From positions 203,481 to 267,480 of the forward strand of contig QLIY01000081.1 in assembly GCA_003260075.1 (NCBI GenBank): 64,000 nucleotides of DNA, given 5' to 3'. A program made the position numbers and the translations under genes. Source of the DNA: Phallusia mammillata. Taxonomy: Eukaryota > Chordata > Ascidiacea > Phlebobranchia > Ascidiidae. Shown in pieces: positions 25,601-37,600 of the stretch. The stretch's first letter is position 1; every line of letters starts with the position of its first letter. A model generated the notes under the pieces. The model had not been told where the DNA came from, ran no database searches, and saw only the letters and a list, made by a program, of their open reading frames with translations.

Positions 25601-28600
25601 TTATGTTTATTATCCATCTGTTTATGATTCTATTTGAAAAAGGCAATTCCTCCAAACCCACTTTTGGATTAACCTGAATTCTAAACCAAAACGCTTATAA
25701 TATTTTTGACGTCATTTTACGCAAACGCTCTAAACCAGTCCATCTTAAGTTTATGACGTCACAAACCCTGTTATACATCACCCAATGAACTTTACAATCC
25801 TGCTTCTAGATCCGTCAGTTGGAGGAAATGGTCGGATTGCACGATACCGGAAATGACGTCAGCGTCAGTGAAGCGAGTATGACGTCACAGTTCTCAAAGT
25901 TGGCCGCGGTGTTCGCGCGTTTGGCCCAGAAGGTGACGCAATCGCAGAAGAAGGCAAGAAACTCACAGGTTTGTCACGTGATCCGCTTTAGGACAAGTTT
26001 TTTCATTTTGCTTCAAATCAGTGGTGGGATTCAGTCGGTTCGCACCGGTTCTATTGAACCGTCTCACGAAATTTTATGAGATCAGCGAACCGGTTTGCAT
26101 TACTGGTTACTGTCAATGGACTTTTTGTAACAGAACCGGTTGAAAAATATGACTTTCGTGATAGAACCGACTCACAAAAATTTGATTCCCACCACTGCCT
26201 CAAATGTTTCGGAGGCAAATGAGTTTAAATGTTCTGTGAATGTTGTACGTGTTAATCAGCGATGATTGCAAAAGAAATAGCTGATATGTTAGGGATGAAA
26301 CAATTACCTTACATGAACACATGATTCTATTTCGCAAGCATTATTTACTGAGCTTGAGCCAACTCAACTCCAGTAGTAAATTTGGCAATGAGTTATGCTT
26401 TACTGAGCAGTGAGTATCAGGTGAGGGCCTGATGCTAAGAGGCAATATCTTGCTAGTTTTTTTTTAAGTATAGATTTATCGCAGTAACACCAAATTAAAA
26501 AAAAAACGAATTATAAAAAAAAACAAGTGATTAAGGGGATTAAGGCCAGTGTCTCTCTTCAACCCACAAGACAAAATTGATGTTTTTTTACTCTGTGCTG
26601 ATTTTTTTTACTGTACATTTTTATTGGGTCTGCAAATGCTTTTTTTGAGACAAAAATATACAGAGACCTAAAATTTTAGGGAAACACCGTTTACAAACGT
26701 AGATTTTCCTGCAAACATTTTCCAAGTTGGGGTATAACTGTGACTTAGAAAATGTTTAGAGCTATATTTTCCAATTCTTGCTATTGAAAAGTTTGGAAAT
26801 TGTAAATGTTTTCCAGCCACTTTTACCCATTTGTTGACCTATCGTTTACCCAGCAGACCTCAAAAACGTGAAATTGCAACTTTGTTTTATTAAACCACTG
26901 GACAAATAAAACCTATTATTTCCTTAACTTATTTGAACTTCTCTCCACCTTTTGTCTATTTGCTCAAGTAATTTGGCTCAAAAGTCAATCTCCAAATATG
27001 GGTTAAGGGTAAACTTAGCTTAGGTTTGGCTTTTATTGTTCCTCTTCTGTCGTGCAATGATTTGACTCGATAACCTTTCTACACAACCCCACCCAATCAC
27101 TTTATGTGGGCGGTGGAAAGACCCTACTGACCCGGTTATTTACATACACAACCCCTGGTTTATGAACTTTACTTTCCGTCACGTTTAAATGATGGTGAAA
27201 TGACAAATATTAAAACGCTGTAACTTTCCGTTAACAATACTTGACTTTATTGTGTGTTTTTTGTATAGTTGTAACATGCAAAAACGATGTCCATTAATAG
27301 ACTAAAAATACTGGTAAAATATATAATTTTATCGAATGTTTGTCGTTGGTTGAACCCCTTGGTGTTTTTTAAGATTGATTAGTTTTGAATGAACTCTTTG
27401 TTAAACTTGTTTAGTTCCATCTTGAACAGTCACGTGTTCAATGCTCTATACACAAGCTGGTGAACAACACATTTAGTAAATAATAACAAGCAATTTTTTT
27501 AGATAAATCCAACTATCCAACATTAACTTCGGTTGCTTTAACTAAGTGATAGTTTATGAACGTAAAGTTTATTTGTGCAATGCAAGGCAAGTTGTTTGTT
27601 ATTTGTGGGTTTCTAGAGAAATGAACAAAACAAAAATATCATCGGTGAATCACTCTTTCAATCTGTTGACCTTTTCAATACAATAGAAACTTCCCTGAAT
27701 CATGACAAGTAGTGTTATAGAGATTTGTCTACTTTCTGTTTTTCTTTAGTCAAGAAACTTCTCACATGTTGTTCCAATCTTTTCAAGGGCATCCACACAG
27801 TGAGTGAAATAACAACTTCATTGTAACAAATCGTTTGTTGTGTTGAATACAAAGCTGTGGTTTCCATAGTTGTACTTGGTGCTTGTTTTCATTCTTTATC
27901 TTTGAAACTTTATATCTGAACCGGGCATCTGAATTTCGGTTCACGCCCACAAAACGCCCCTATCTATTACTCGTATGATATTTTGCAGAAACTTTGATAG
28001 GATTTTACGCGATTTAAATGAGGAATTCCTGCAGTTGTTGCAGTTTTGTTAATTTTTTTAAATTTGTGTAAAAGAAAATTGTGACATCTTCAAACATCAA
28101 CTATTGTGTGAAATAATCTCATAGAATTTTACTTCAAACAAACGGCAAAAAAACGTTATTAAAACGATTTTTCAAAATTTGCGCTACACATTTAAAGAAA
28201 CCATTTTGGTTGAAATTTTGCGTGGAATTTTCACTCCAGTCATAATTGAAAGTGTGATCTTATATCGTGTTTTGCGCAAAGAAATTTACTCGACTTGAAA
28301 TTGACGTTTGTATTAAAAAGCAAGGGCGATTGGCATCGGCGATTTTTTGTTCCCCGTTCAGTTACTTGGATTTCATTACATGTTGTAATTTTCGTTCTTC
28401 GTTTACCCTTTGAAGTCTTTACCGGTTTCATTCTCTTTGCCAAAAGTTCCCACAGAAAACCGACCACAAAGAGCCAAAGTTTACCACAAACTCCCGCCGT
28501 TTTATTGAAAAGGTTTCTGGCTCGACGGGAACTTAACCCGTAATAAGGGAAGCAGACACCACCTACGGCGATCTGGAGGGCTTTCCAAACTTTTAAAGCG

Positions 28601-31600
28601 TCTCGTCCTTTAGGTGATTTTCCGTCAGACTGAGGCGTGGCAGAGGCGGGGCGCACCCGCTTCCAGTGTGACGCAATAAAGCATCACTTATAATGGTGTT
28701 TCCTGACTTGCATTTAACCCCAAAGTGGAAATTTAAGATGCCTTAACACGTTGACTGCCAACCACGAGTTATCTCGTAGTTGCCGATCTAGCCAGGCTTG
28801 CCAGACACGAGTATACTCGTAGTAGACTTATTCTATTGGAACGCGCTTAAAACGAGCTGGCGTCTCGAACTAACGTCGTGGATGCGTTGTGGCAACACCG
28901 AGACACCCTACACCAGCATGTTACCTACGAGTTAACTCGTAGCATGGCACACAAAATATTTCGACCTGATTTCAGAACGCCACTAAAACATATTCGGCAA
29001 ATTTGAGCACAACGTAGGAATATCCCTTGGCAGTCAACGTGTTAAGGGGATTATCGGATCATCACCTTGGTTCCGTGACGTCATCATTCAGTGACGTCGT
29101 AGTTGATTTTTTTTTTGAATAAATATTTTCTGGTTGTATAACGGGTTAACCGTTATAAAAAGATTAAGTACCACTGAATTTGAACTTTAACTTGGTAAAC
29201 TTTTGAGAGGTTCTTAGTCACACATTTTCAACTTTGATACGCCGTATTTGAAATGTTATGACGACATTTTTTAAAGTGTTGTTGTAATGTGATTTGTTGT
29301 GTTTCCCTATTCCTTATGCGAATTAATTTGATGCACTTTGTTGCGGCATTTTGGGTTAACTTTGTGAAACTGCGCTGTTGTATGTGTAAAAGTCCAAGCA
29401 GAGGCGCAGAACAGAACAGAACTGAAATAAAGTAGTATGTGTGATTTTTGTTGACTATTACAGAAATTGCTTTAAAAATCCGATGATACTTCACGACGCA
29501 TTTAAAATTACAAAAACTGTATCATGTCATCGCGCTTAAAAATATTTTGTAATCGCGTTCAAATTCTGCAATGTCACCCAATGTCTTTGATGAAACATTT
29601 CGCAATGATGTGTAGCATGTTTGAACAGTTTCATCTGACAGATGTTTTACCTCGGTCGAAATTCCCCGTATTTACTTACATGCGTCGCAAGTAGCCTCTG
29701 TTTGCCGTTACTGATGATTAATCGTTGGGTAACGCTAAGAAGCACTCCACCGAGGACAGAGGGATTCCCCCAAAACACTTGAACCGTTATGAACTGGATA
29801 AGATAACTGCCACGTCATTCTTTCAGTTTCTATTTTAGACAATGAACTGTGTTTCTGCTTTAAGGCGGGTTTTGGTGACGAATCGTACAATCATGTACAG
29901 GAAACCATTTCCACTTGTCGCTTGTGTGTCTGTACATATGTTGGTTTCAAGTTTTGTCTCTAAGTTTTTGTTTATTTTGAGTTTGTTGTCCCACTTATTT
30001 GCTGAAAGATGTTTAAAACAGTGTAACGTTTTCAAAGTGACAGCCACAAAAAAAGTTAATGCAGTTCGGTTTCCAAGTTAAAAAAGAAACGTTTTTGCCT
30101 AATACTACTACAAGTTAGTTTTTTAACGCCCATATCTATTTGCAAAGTTAGCGAGGATATTACACAAAAGAGGGATGATAATTTTCGATAGCACAACAAC
30201 TGACTTTGTACCCATTCTATGCCGCGAACGTTCATTAAACTGGTTCACTTTTATTTCACGGCAGTTAGTTCAGCTTGCTAATCACATGTAAACTTCCACA
30301 AGAGTATAACGATAACACAATTCACTTCAACTTCATGAAATTACTGTGGTGTAACTGCCATGCAATGGAGTGGTCAGAAACAGCTTTTAACGTCTATCTA
30401 CGGCGGTTCTTTACCTTAGGGCAGTGGTTCCCAACCAGGGCCCATGGCCCCCCCAGGGGGGCCACGAGCTGTGTTCCGGGGGGCCACGGGCGTAGATTCA
30501 CAAGAAACACCCACTAAAAGTCATTTTCACTTTAACTTTATTCCCGAATTTAACCGACTACTTCACACACTATTTGTTTATAGAGAGGTTTATCACACTC
30601 ATTTACTCTATTAGACCTGTTTAAGGCCAAAATTAATACCGCATTCCTACGCGAGATTGCTATCTACATTTTAAGGGGGCCACAGGTCCTACATGGTAAC
30701 TTTAAGGGGGCCACGAGGCCAAAAAGTTACTTTAAGGGGGCCACGGTCCACGAAAGGTTGGGAACCACTGCCTTAGGGGTTCCCGAACTGTGGGACATGG
30801 CCCAGCACTAGGCCACCAAGACATTTTCAATGGGCCACAGAGCCATTTGAACAGATTCTACTGTTTTGTTATACTGTAGATGCTATGCCCTTTGTTTTAA
30901 AAAACATAATATTTACAAAACAATAATTTTTAACAAGAAAGGACATTGTCTCCTAACAATGGTGGCTATGTGAATCTGCCTTTTCAACACTTGTAAATAT
31001 GAAGTTCAAGCAGCGCAACCGTTTTGAAGTTGAGCAAGATATTCGCTGTGCTCTGTCATCAACAGAGCCAAGAATTCCGAATCTTGTAGCCAAATTTCAG
31101 GAGCATGTATCTCATTAAAAATAAATTGCTGAAAAATTTCGCCTGTGTTTTTGAGTAATTTTCACAGAAATTGTTTGTGCCTAAATTTACAGCACATGGT
31201 GAGTCACGAAACGCTATAAAATAGACATTTGGGCCACAGATGACATATTTGTATGAAGTGAACTACCCCCTGGGTTTTTATGGTGATTTTGTTGTCTAAA
31301 ATTTTGTCAAAAAGCTTTTAACAGTCGAAACTCGCTCTGGCCTGACAAAAATGTGAGGGATTTTAAATTGAAAGCAGCCAACCGACAATGCTACTGCAAA
31401 GACCGAAACCGCTTACGTTGTTTCTTTAAGCCAAACCTTAAAGGGGATTTTCCATCTTAAGCCTTTCCAAGACGCCTGAAAATTGATTCATTGACAATGT
31501 GTGAAATGTAGAGGCAACTTACTAAGATTTTCATGTGGTTACCAATTATTATTTTTTAACTTTGTATCTAAGAATTTGAACCAACACGGCCTAACATAAA

Positions 31601-34600
31601 ATGCTATTCAGGTTTTTGGTTTCAAAAATTTTCAGTTTAGTTGTCAATCATTGGCACGGGCAAAGAAATTTTTTGAAACACTTTGGCAGAGCAGAAGCCA
31701 GCCAGACACCTTTTTTTATTAAGTTTCTGCATTTTTCGATTAAAACTCTTGATACCACATGTAAGTAAGGACTTCAAATAAATGACATCATACATTAAGT
31801 GGGGATTGGGGAAGCCAAAGACTTGTAGGTGACTTTAGTAAACACCCGACTTTCCCGTTGAGGGGAAACGTATTTGTTTATCGGCGGGTTTTATTACTTC
31901 CCCCGCCAGACATGGGGGGATTTTCGGGGAAATATTTCATCACTGAAACACACATCATCTATTGTCGTCGTGCTGATACAGGGAATCCATTTGCATTAAA
32001 CTGGAATTCAATATGAACCTAGAGCTTGGTTACAAATCTGGGTACTTTACATTATTAGTTCCTCTCTTTCATTACTACCTTTGCATTGCCTTGGGCAGTT
32101 TCGGTTCTTTCGTTTGACTTATTCACTTTGTGGACATTTATTGCTGGTTGCTAAAAGATTTTTCCGTCGAAACCTAGTTGAAATGTGTCGTTTTGGTTTT
32201 GATTGTGTTTTCTTTCGTTTTCCTGTTTTCCATTGCATTAAACTTGAAATTAAATATTTTGCTTTAAAATTTGTTGGTCAACTGCTGGGTAGAGTTATTA
32301 ATCCCTTAAATCGCACCCTGATAAATGTTGTATGGGCTAAGAATCGAACCAATATCCTATTGACTTTCCATTAGTTCCTTGTCGCAAATACAAGAAGGAC
32401 TGCCCCTGCTAAAACCCCTGATAATTCAGTGCGACTTTCCCTTTTCACCCTGGCGAAAAAACAAGCAAGGGAATTCCCCAGCACCTGTGCTTGTCCAGAA
32501 TGTCGTTTATGACGTCACAAGTAGGGATATTGTCGAGCCGGGGAAATGGAACCAGGTCATTGTTGTTGTTTTTGTGCTGAGGCGACTGAATTAAGTTGAA
32601 CTCGGATGAACCAGTCCGGTTTTAGTGTAAAGCAAACTGGAGGGGGGGGGGGGGGACTGCCCCTGCTAAAACCCCTGATAATTCAGTGGGACTTTCCCTT
32701 TTCACCCTGGCGAAAAAACAAGCAAGGGAATTCCCCAGCACCTGTGCTTGTCCAGAATGTCGTTTATGACGTCACAAGTAGGGATATTGTCGAGCCGGGG
32801 AAATGGAACCAGGTCATTGTTGTTGTTTTTGTGCTGAGGCGACTGAATTAAGTTGAACTCGGATGAACCAGTCCGGTTTTAGTGTAAAGCAAACTGGAGG
32901 GGGAAAACATACGTTGGACAAACAAAGCGCACTTTTGTGTTCGGTTAAAAACCTCTTGTTAACGGAAATTTGTTTTATCGAAACGGGAACCAATACCTCG
33001 CGTGCAAACATTTGTAAAAGACATTTTGCACTAAAGCATACATGAGGTATATCACTGAGAAACACTTCAAGCTATTTGTTCGGATGACTCAAGACAAACT
33101 TCCATGTGTTTGCATTTGATCATTGATGTCTCGCTCATATTCTTGTCTATCCATGAGGTTGTTCATTTTTCACCGAGTTATTAGTTTCGCCCTGTTGGCA
33201 AATGAATGTGTTGTACTTAGGGTTTGCTCTCCTTTTTAAATCGCTTTTATCAGGTTAAACAACTTTCTTAAGTTTGTTCTATATCTTGAAATAACATTTA
33301 GAAGCTTTAACCTTACTTTTTGGCAGTAAATTATAACAATTTGCTTTTGCTTGTTAAGGCAGTGGTTCAAACTTTTTTTTGTTGCGACGCACAGTTTGAG
33401 AACTACTGTGTTAAATCAATCTGCTTTTGGTTACAAAGTTTTTGAGAAATTTCAACAACACAAATTCATACATAGTTGTTAGTTCTAAGTGTAACGTCAC
33501 AACAGACTACAAAAGTCAGCCTATGTAACAGAGTGGTGACCGATGAATCTGTCTTCATTTATCACATATACCAAATAAAGAGATTCTATTTGAATAATAT
33601 GGAAACTGACGAGGACTTCTAAATAGGCGAAACTATTAAATAAGATAAAAGATTATATACGCTGATCGTCTGTCGCTTTTCTTGAGTATAGTTCGGATGG
33701 TTGTCAGTTGCAACATTTTCTTGTTATATTTCTTGCAAATCACTTGATTTTCCACCTCGTTAACACCTACTCAACAGGGGAATCCCTCGTTTCACGCATC
33801 ATTGCGCAGGTCAAAGGTCACTTGTTGGGGATCCCCGCACGTTCATAAATCTCCGATGTGGTTTTAACCCAATTCCGGGGACTTTCAGTTGGGTAAACAT
33901 TTCTTAAAAGGTGCTTGTACTTTGGATATGGTTTGATTCTTTGTCGGCATTCCAACACGATTAGTGGCTCTGCCGCGCGACGCCTTTATGACGCAGAGAA
34001 CAATCGCCACTCCAATAACCGCTTGTTGTTGTGACCGCATTAAGCCTATTGTCTCGTAACAATGTGTTTTGTCTCGGGTACTTTCAGTTTTCCAGTTTTT
34101 TGTCGTTTTCTTGAAGTGGATCTCAATATTGTTTGGACTTTTTGGGTATATGCTTGTAAAATGTTTTTTACAACCCAATACCTGATTGTGTGAAACACTT
34201 TTTCTGTGATTTCACAAGTCTCTTTTTTACCTTCAACGTTCGATTTTCCACTTTACTTATTTCAAGTTTAGCAAAGAGCCATGTAGCTGTGTTGGTAAAG
34301 GTTGTTTTTAAGACAACAATTCGACAAACAAACAACACATTCCATGCATCCAAACAAGGACTATGACGTCACAGTGACTAGACAATATGCATCTATTCTT
34401 GTATAATTCTGTTGAAAATGACAATACAATTTTCGAAGCATTCGCTGTTGAACCGCGTTTGCCCGAAGCAGACTCGCTAATAAACCAGCGATCCCTGCGT
34501 ATTTCCCCTTGTAACCTCACATACGCTACAGAGTGCGAAGTCATTCCTTCGAAACGTGAAACACCCGAACCCAAGCAGCTTCTTTGCGAGACCGGGGACT

Positions 34601-37600
34601 TCCCACCGCCACGTATGTTCGTGGTACAATGTTTCTGAACAGCGGTGGTTTTGTTTTCACCTTGTTTTATTATGACCTTATCCTTATGACAACGGTTCCC
34701 AACCTTTCTGGTGCCGTGACCGCTTGATAACATTTGCCAACTTGTGGTGACCCTAAGGATAAAGTTAGTAGGCTCTAAATTAAAATTGACCACATTTTTT
34801 CTCCACAATAAAGTGGTACATGAGTTTATTTTATTGGGGTTAGTGGTTCATTGCCTAAAACACGTTGGGAACCATGCCTTAGGCGACCCCAGGCAAATTG
34901 TCAATCGACCAAAGTTGGGAACCGCTGCCTTATGTGAATTTATTCATTCAATATAACCATAAAATTTTGAAACCACAAAATCCAAACGCTTCTCATTTGT
35001 GTGTTTGTTTCTTTGTTCAAATTGTAAATACGGGAAGCAGAGGTAACAACATGCCGCGTCGTATATTCGAGAACAAAGCGTAGATAAAGGCGATTGTTCG
35101 GTAATTATCCGATCACAAGGGAAGTAGAATTCTATGGTTGGGAAGTTCGCGGGAATTTTCCCTGTGTTTGGAAATCTATTAAATTTTAACGAGGGAAGCT
35201 TACCACGTGTTACGGCTGTGCAAAGGTATTTGTAGAAATAAGGAAAGTGTATAAAACGAAACTAGTTTGTGAATTTTAGTTCGGTGAACTGTTCGGGTTT
35301 TTAGTCACAACTATGTTAATGTTGATATTTTTGAGTTTAAACGCGGAACAATCACCCAGCCTGAAATAGCTATGTTAAAACGACATAGATGGCGCAAGTG
35401 GTGGTTCATGTTACGAAATTCCACGATCAGCCGTTCCTCGTTTAACGTGTATTCGATCATCTGGTCGCCTTACAAACGGTTTTATGACGTGACAATGAAA
35501 ACTCACGACGAAGCCTTGTACTGTATGCTTAAATCATGAATTAGATTGTAAAAAAACCGATTCTGTACCACACAATTACTAGTGAGATTTTAAAGTCAAC
35601 CTTAAACGTGAAGAACTTTTTCATATATTGAAGACAATCTTAAAGTGTGGTTTATTTTGGGGGGGGGGTACAGAATTCCACGATCAGCCGAACCTCGTTT
35701 GACATGTATTCGATCATCTGGTCGCCTTGCAAACGGTTTTATGACGTGACAATGTGGTGAAAAACTCACGACGAAGCCTTGTACCGGATGCTTTATGCTT
35801 AAATCATGAATTAGTTGGTAGAAAAAAACCGATTCTGCAACACACAATTACTAGTGAGATTTTAAAGGCAACCTTAAACGTAAAGAACTTTTTCATATAT
35901 TGAAGACAATCTTAAAGTGTGGTTTATTTTGTGAATTGAGTGATCCAAACATTTTGCTTATGCGGTAAAACGTATTTCTTCTGGATATGCAATCATTTGA
36001 TCCATCATCTACTGTTTTTTTCTCAAACTGTGTTCCGTAAATACTCGTTCTGCAAAGTGCAACTGTGATCTCATGGTTTTCTATTTTAAACTTATTTGTC
36101 ACCAAAATCAGTTTCACACATTTAAGTTGTAACCCAAAATAAAGGAGTTGCATTTTTTGTCATCTTGACCAGAATTGTGTTTTTCAAATACTACATAAGG
36201 GGGGGGGGAGTTTTCTATTTTAAACTTATTTGTCACCGAAATCAGTCTCACACATTTAAGTTGTAACCCCAAAATAAAGGAGTTACATTTTTTGTCATCT
36301 TGACCAGAATTGTGTTTTTCAAATACTACATAAATTACATCAGTGTTTTTCTACGCACTCAAAGCCAAAACCACGAACGTACATACATGTCTATTCATGT
36401 GAAAGGGAATTATCCGACGGTTTAACGGATTTCCAACACGCAGTAATTCGGGTGGTTGTTACATCAACAAATCCCAACACATATTCGGTTGGTTGCGCTG
36501 TATTTATTTTGGAAGTGCCGAGTCATGCAAAATATCGTCATTTAACATTTTTATTTTTGCGTAGTTGGCATGTGAAGTTGTAAAATAAACTTCCTCATTG
36601 GTTTAGAGGGGCTTTGTAAAAGCATTTTGTATCACCCAAATGAAAGGTGAAATCCAACAGTGTATATTGACAGGAAAAGTGTTTTGTAATTATAACCTTT
36701 ATTGCAACAAAAAAACTTCTCCAAGTTTGTGCAAAAAGGTTTCGTCTCCCGCTTCAGTCACCCGTGAAATGTCAACCATAGTTCGGGTCGGTTTCGTGGC
36801 GTTGCGTTTCACTGGGTTGCCACGGTAACGCCAATCGGCGCTTTACGTTTTTTTGTTAACTGGTAGACTAATTCGGTTGCCATGGTTACATGCGGTTTTC
36901 TTGCCTTGTCCGGTTTCGTGCTGTGTGTATTGTGCGCTGTCACCATAACAACGGCGTTCGATTGTCGTGTGTTGTCATGACGACCGTCGTAAGGTTAATG
37001 GCAGCGCTTTATTCTAAACCATCATAAAACACAGGCACGACCATGGATTTATTTTAGAGATTTTATCACGGTTGACAACATGCGCTTTGTAATTTCGGTC
37101 GACAACTATATAAAGGTTTGCTAGTTTGCCAGTAATATGAGGTTGAAAGGCGCCAATGTCAAGTTGAAGGCAATGCTACATTGTTTAAGGTAGCAGGTTT
37201 ATTTTTTCGAAGTCATGTTAAAAGTCACATGAAACTGTGTTACTTGTTGCAAGCAACCCCTTGGTAAAGAGGACGGATTATGTTTCAGTAATGTTGAACT
37301 CATGTGATCTGGATATTTTCAATTTGACCAATAAAGTTATTTTGTGGTTAGACAGTTCAAAACAGACACTGCATCAATCACATTTTGTTTTTACTTTATC
37401 ACCAAACTGTTTGTTTACAGTTAGTTTGTGTTAATCAGGTTTTTGTGCAGAATTTAGATTGATACGTCAATATGTAAATTCAAGGATATTTGTGTTTCAC
37501 CTATTTCTAATTTCACGTCTAAAACAGGCTTTACAAATCTCTATAGGCTACTTACATTCTGCCTATCTATAAACAGGAAAGTGTAACAAAATTTCGTCAA

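Noticed and set aside
28240..28656. 138-codon minus-strand open frame in the giant intron
   Set aside because: Longest frame in the area, but no recognisable domain, no splice context and no codon pattern like the neighbouring real exons.
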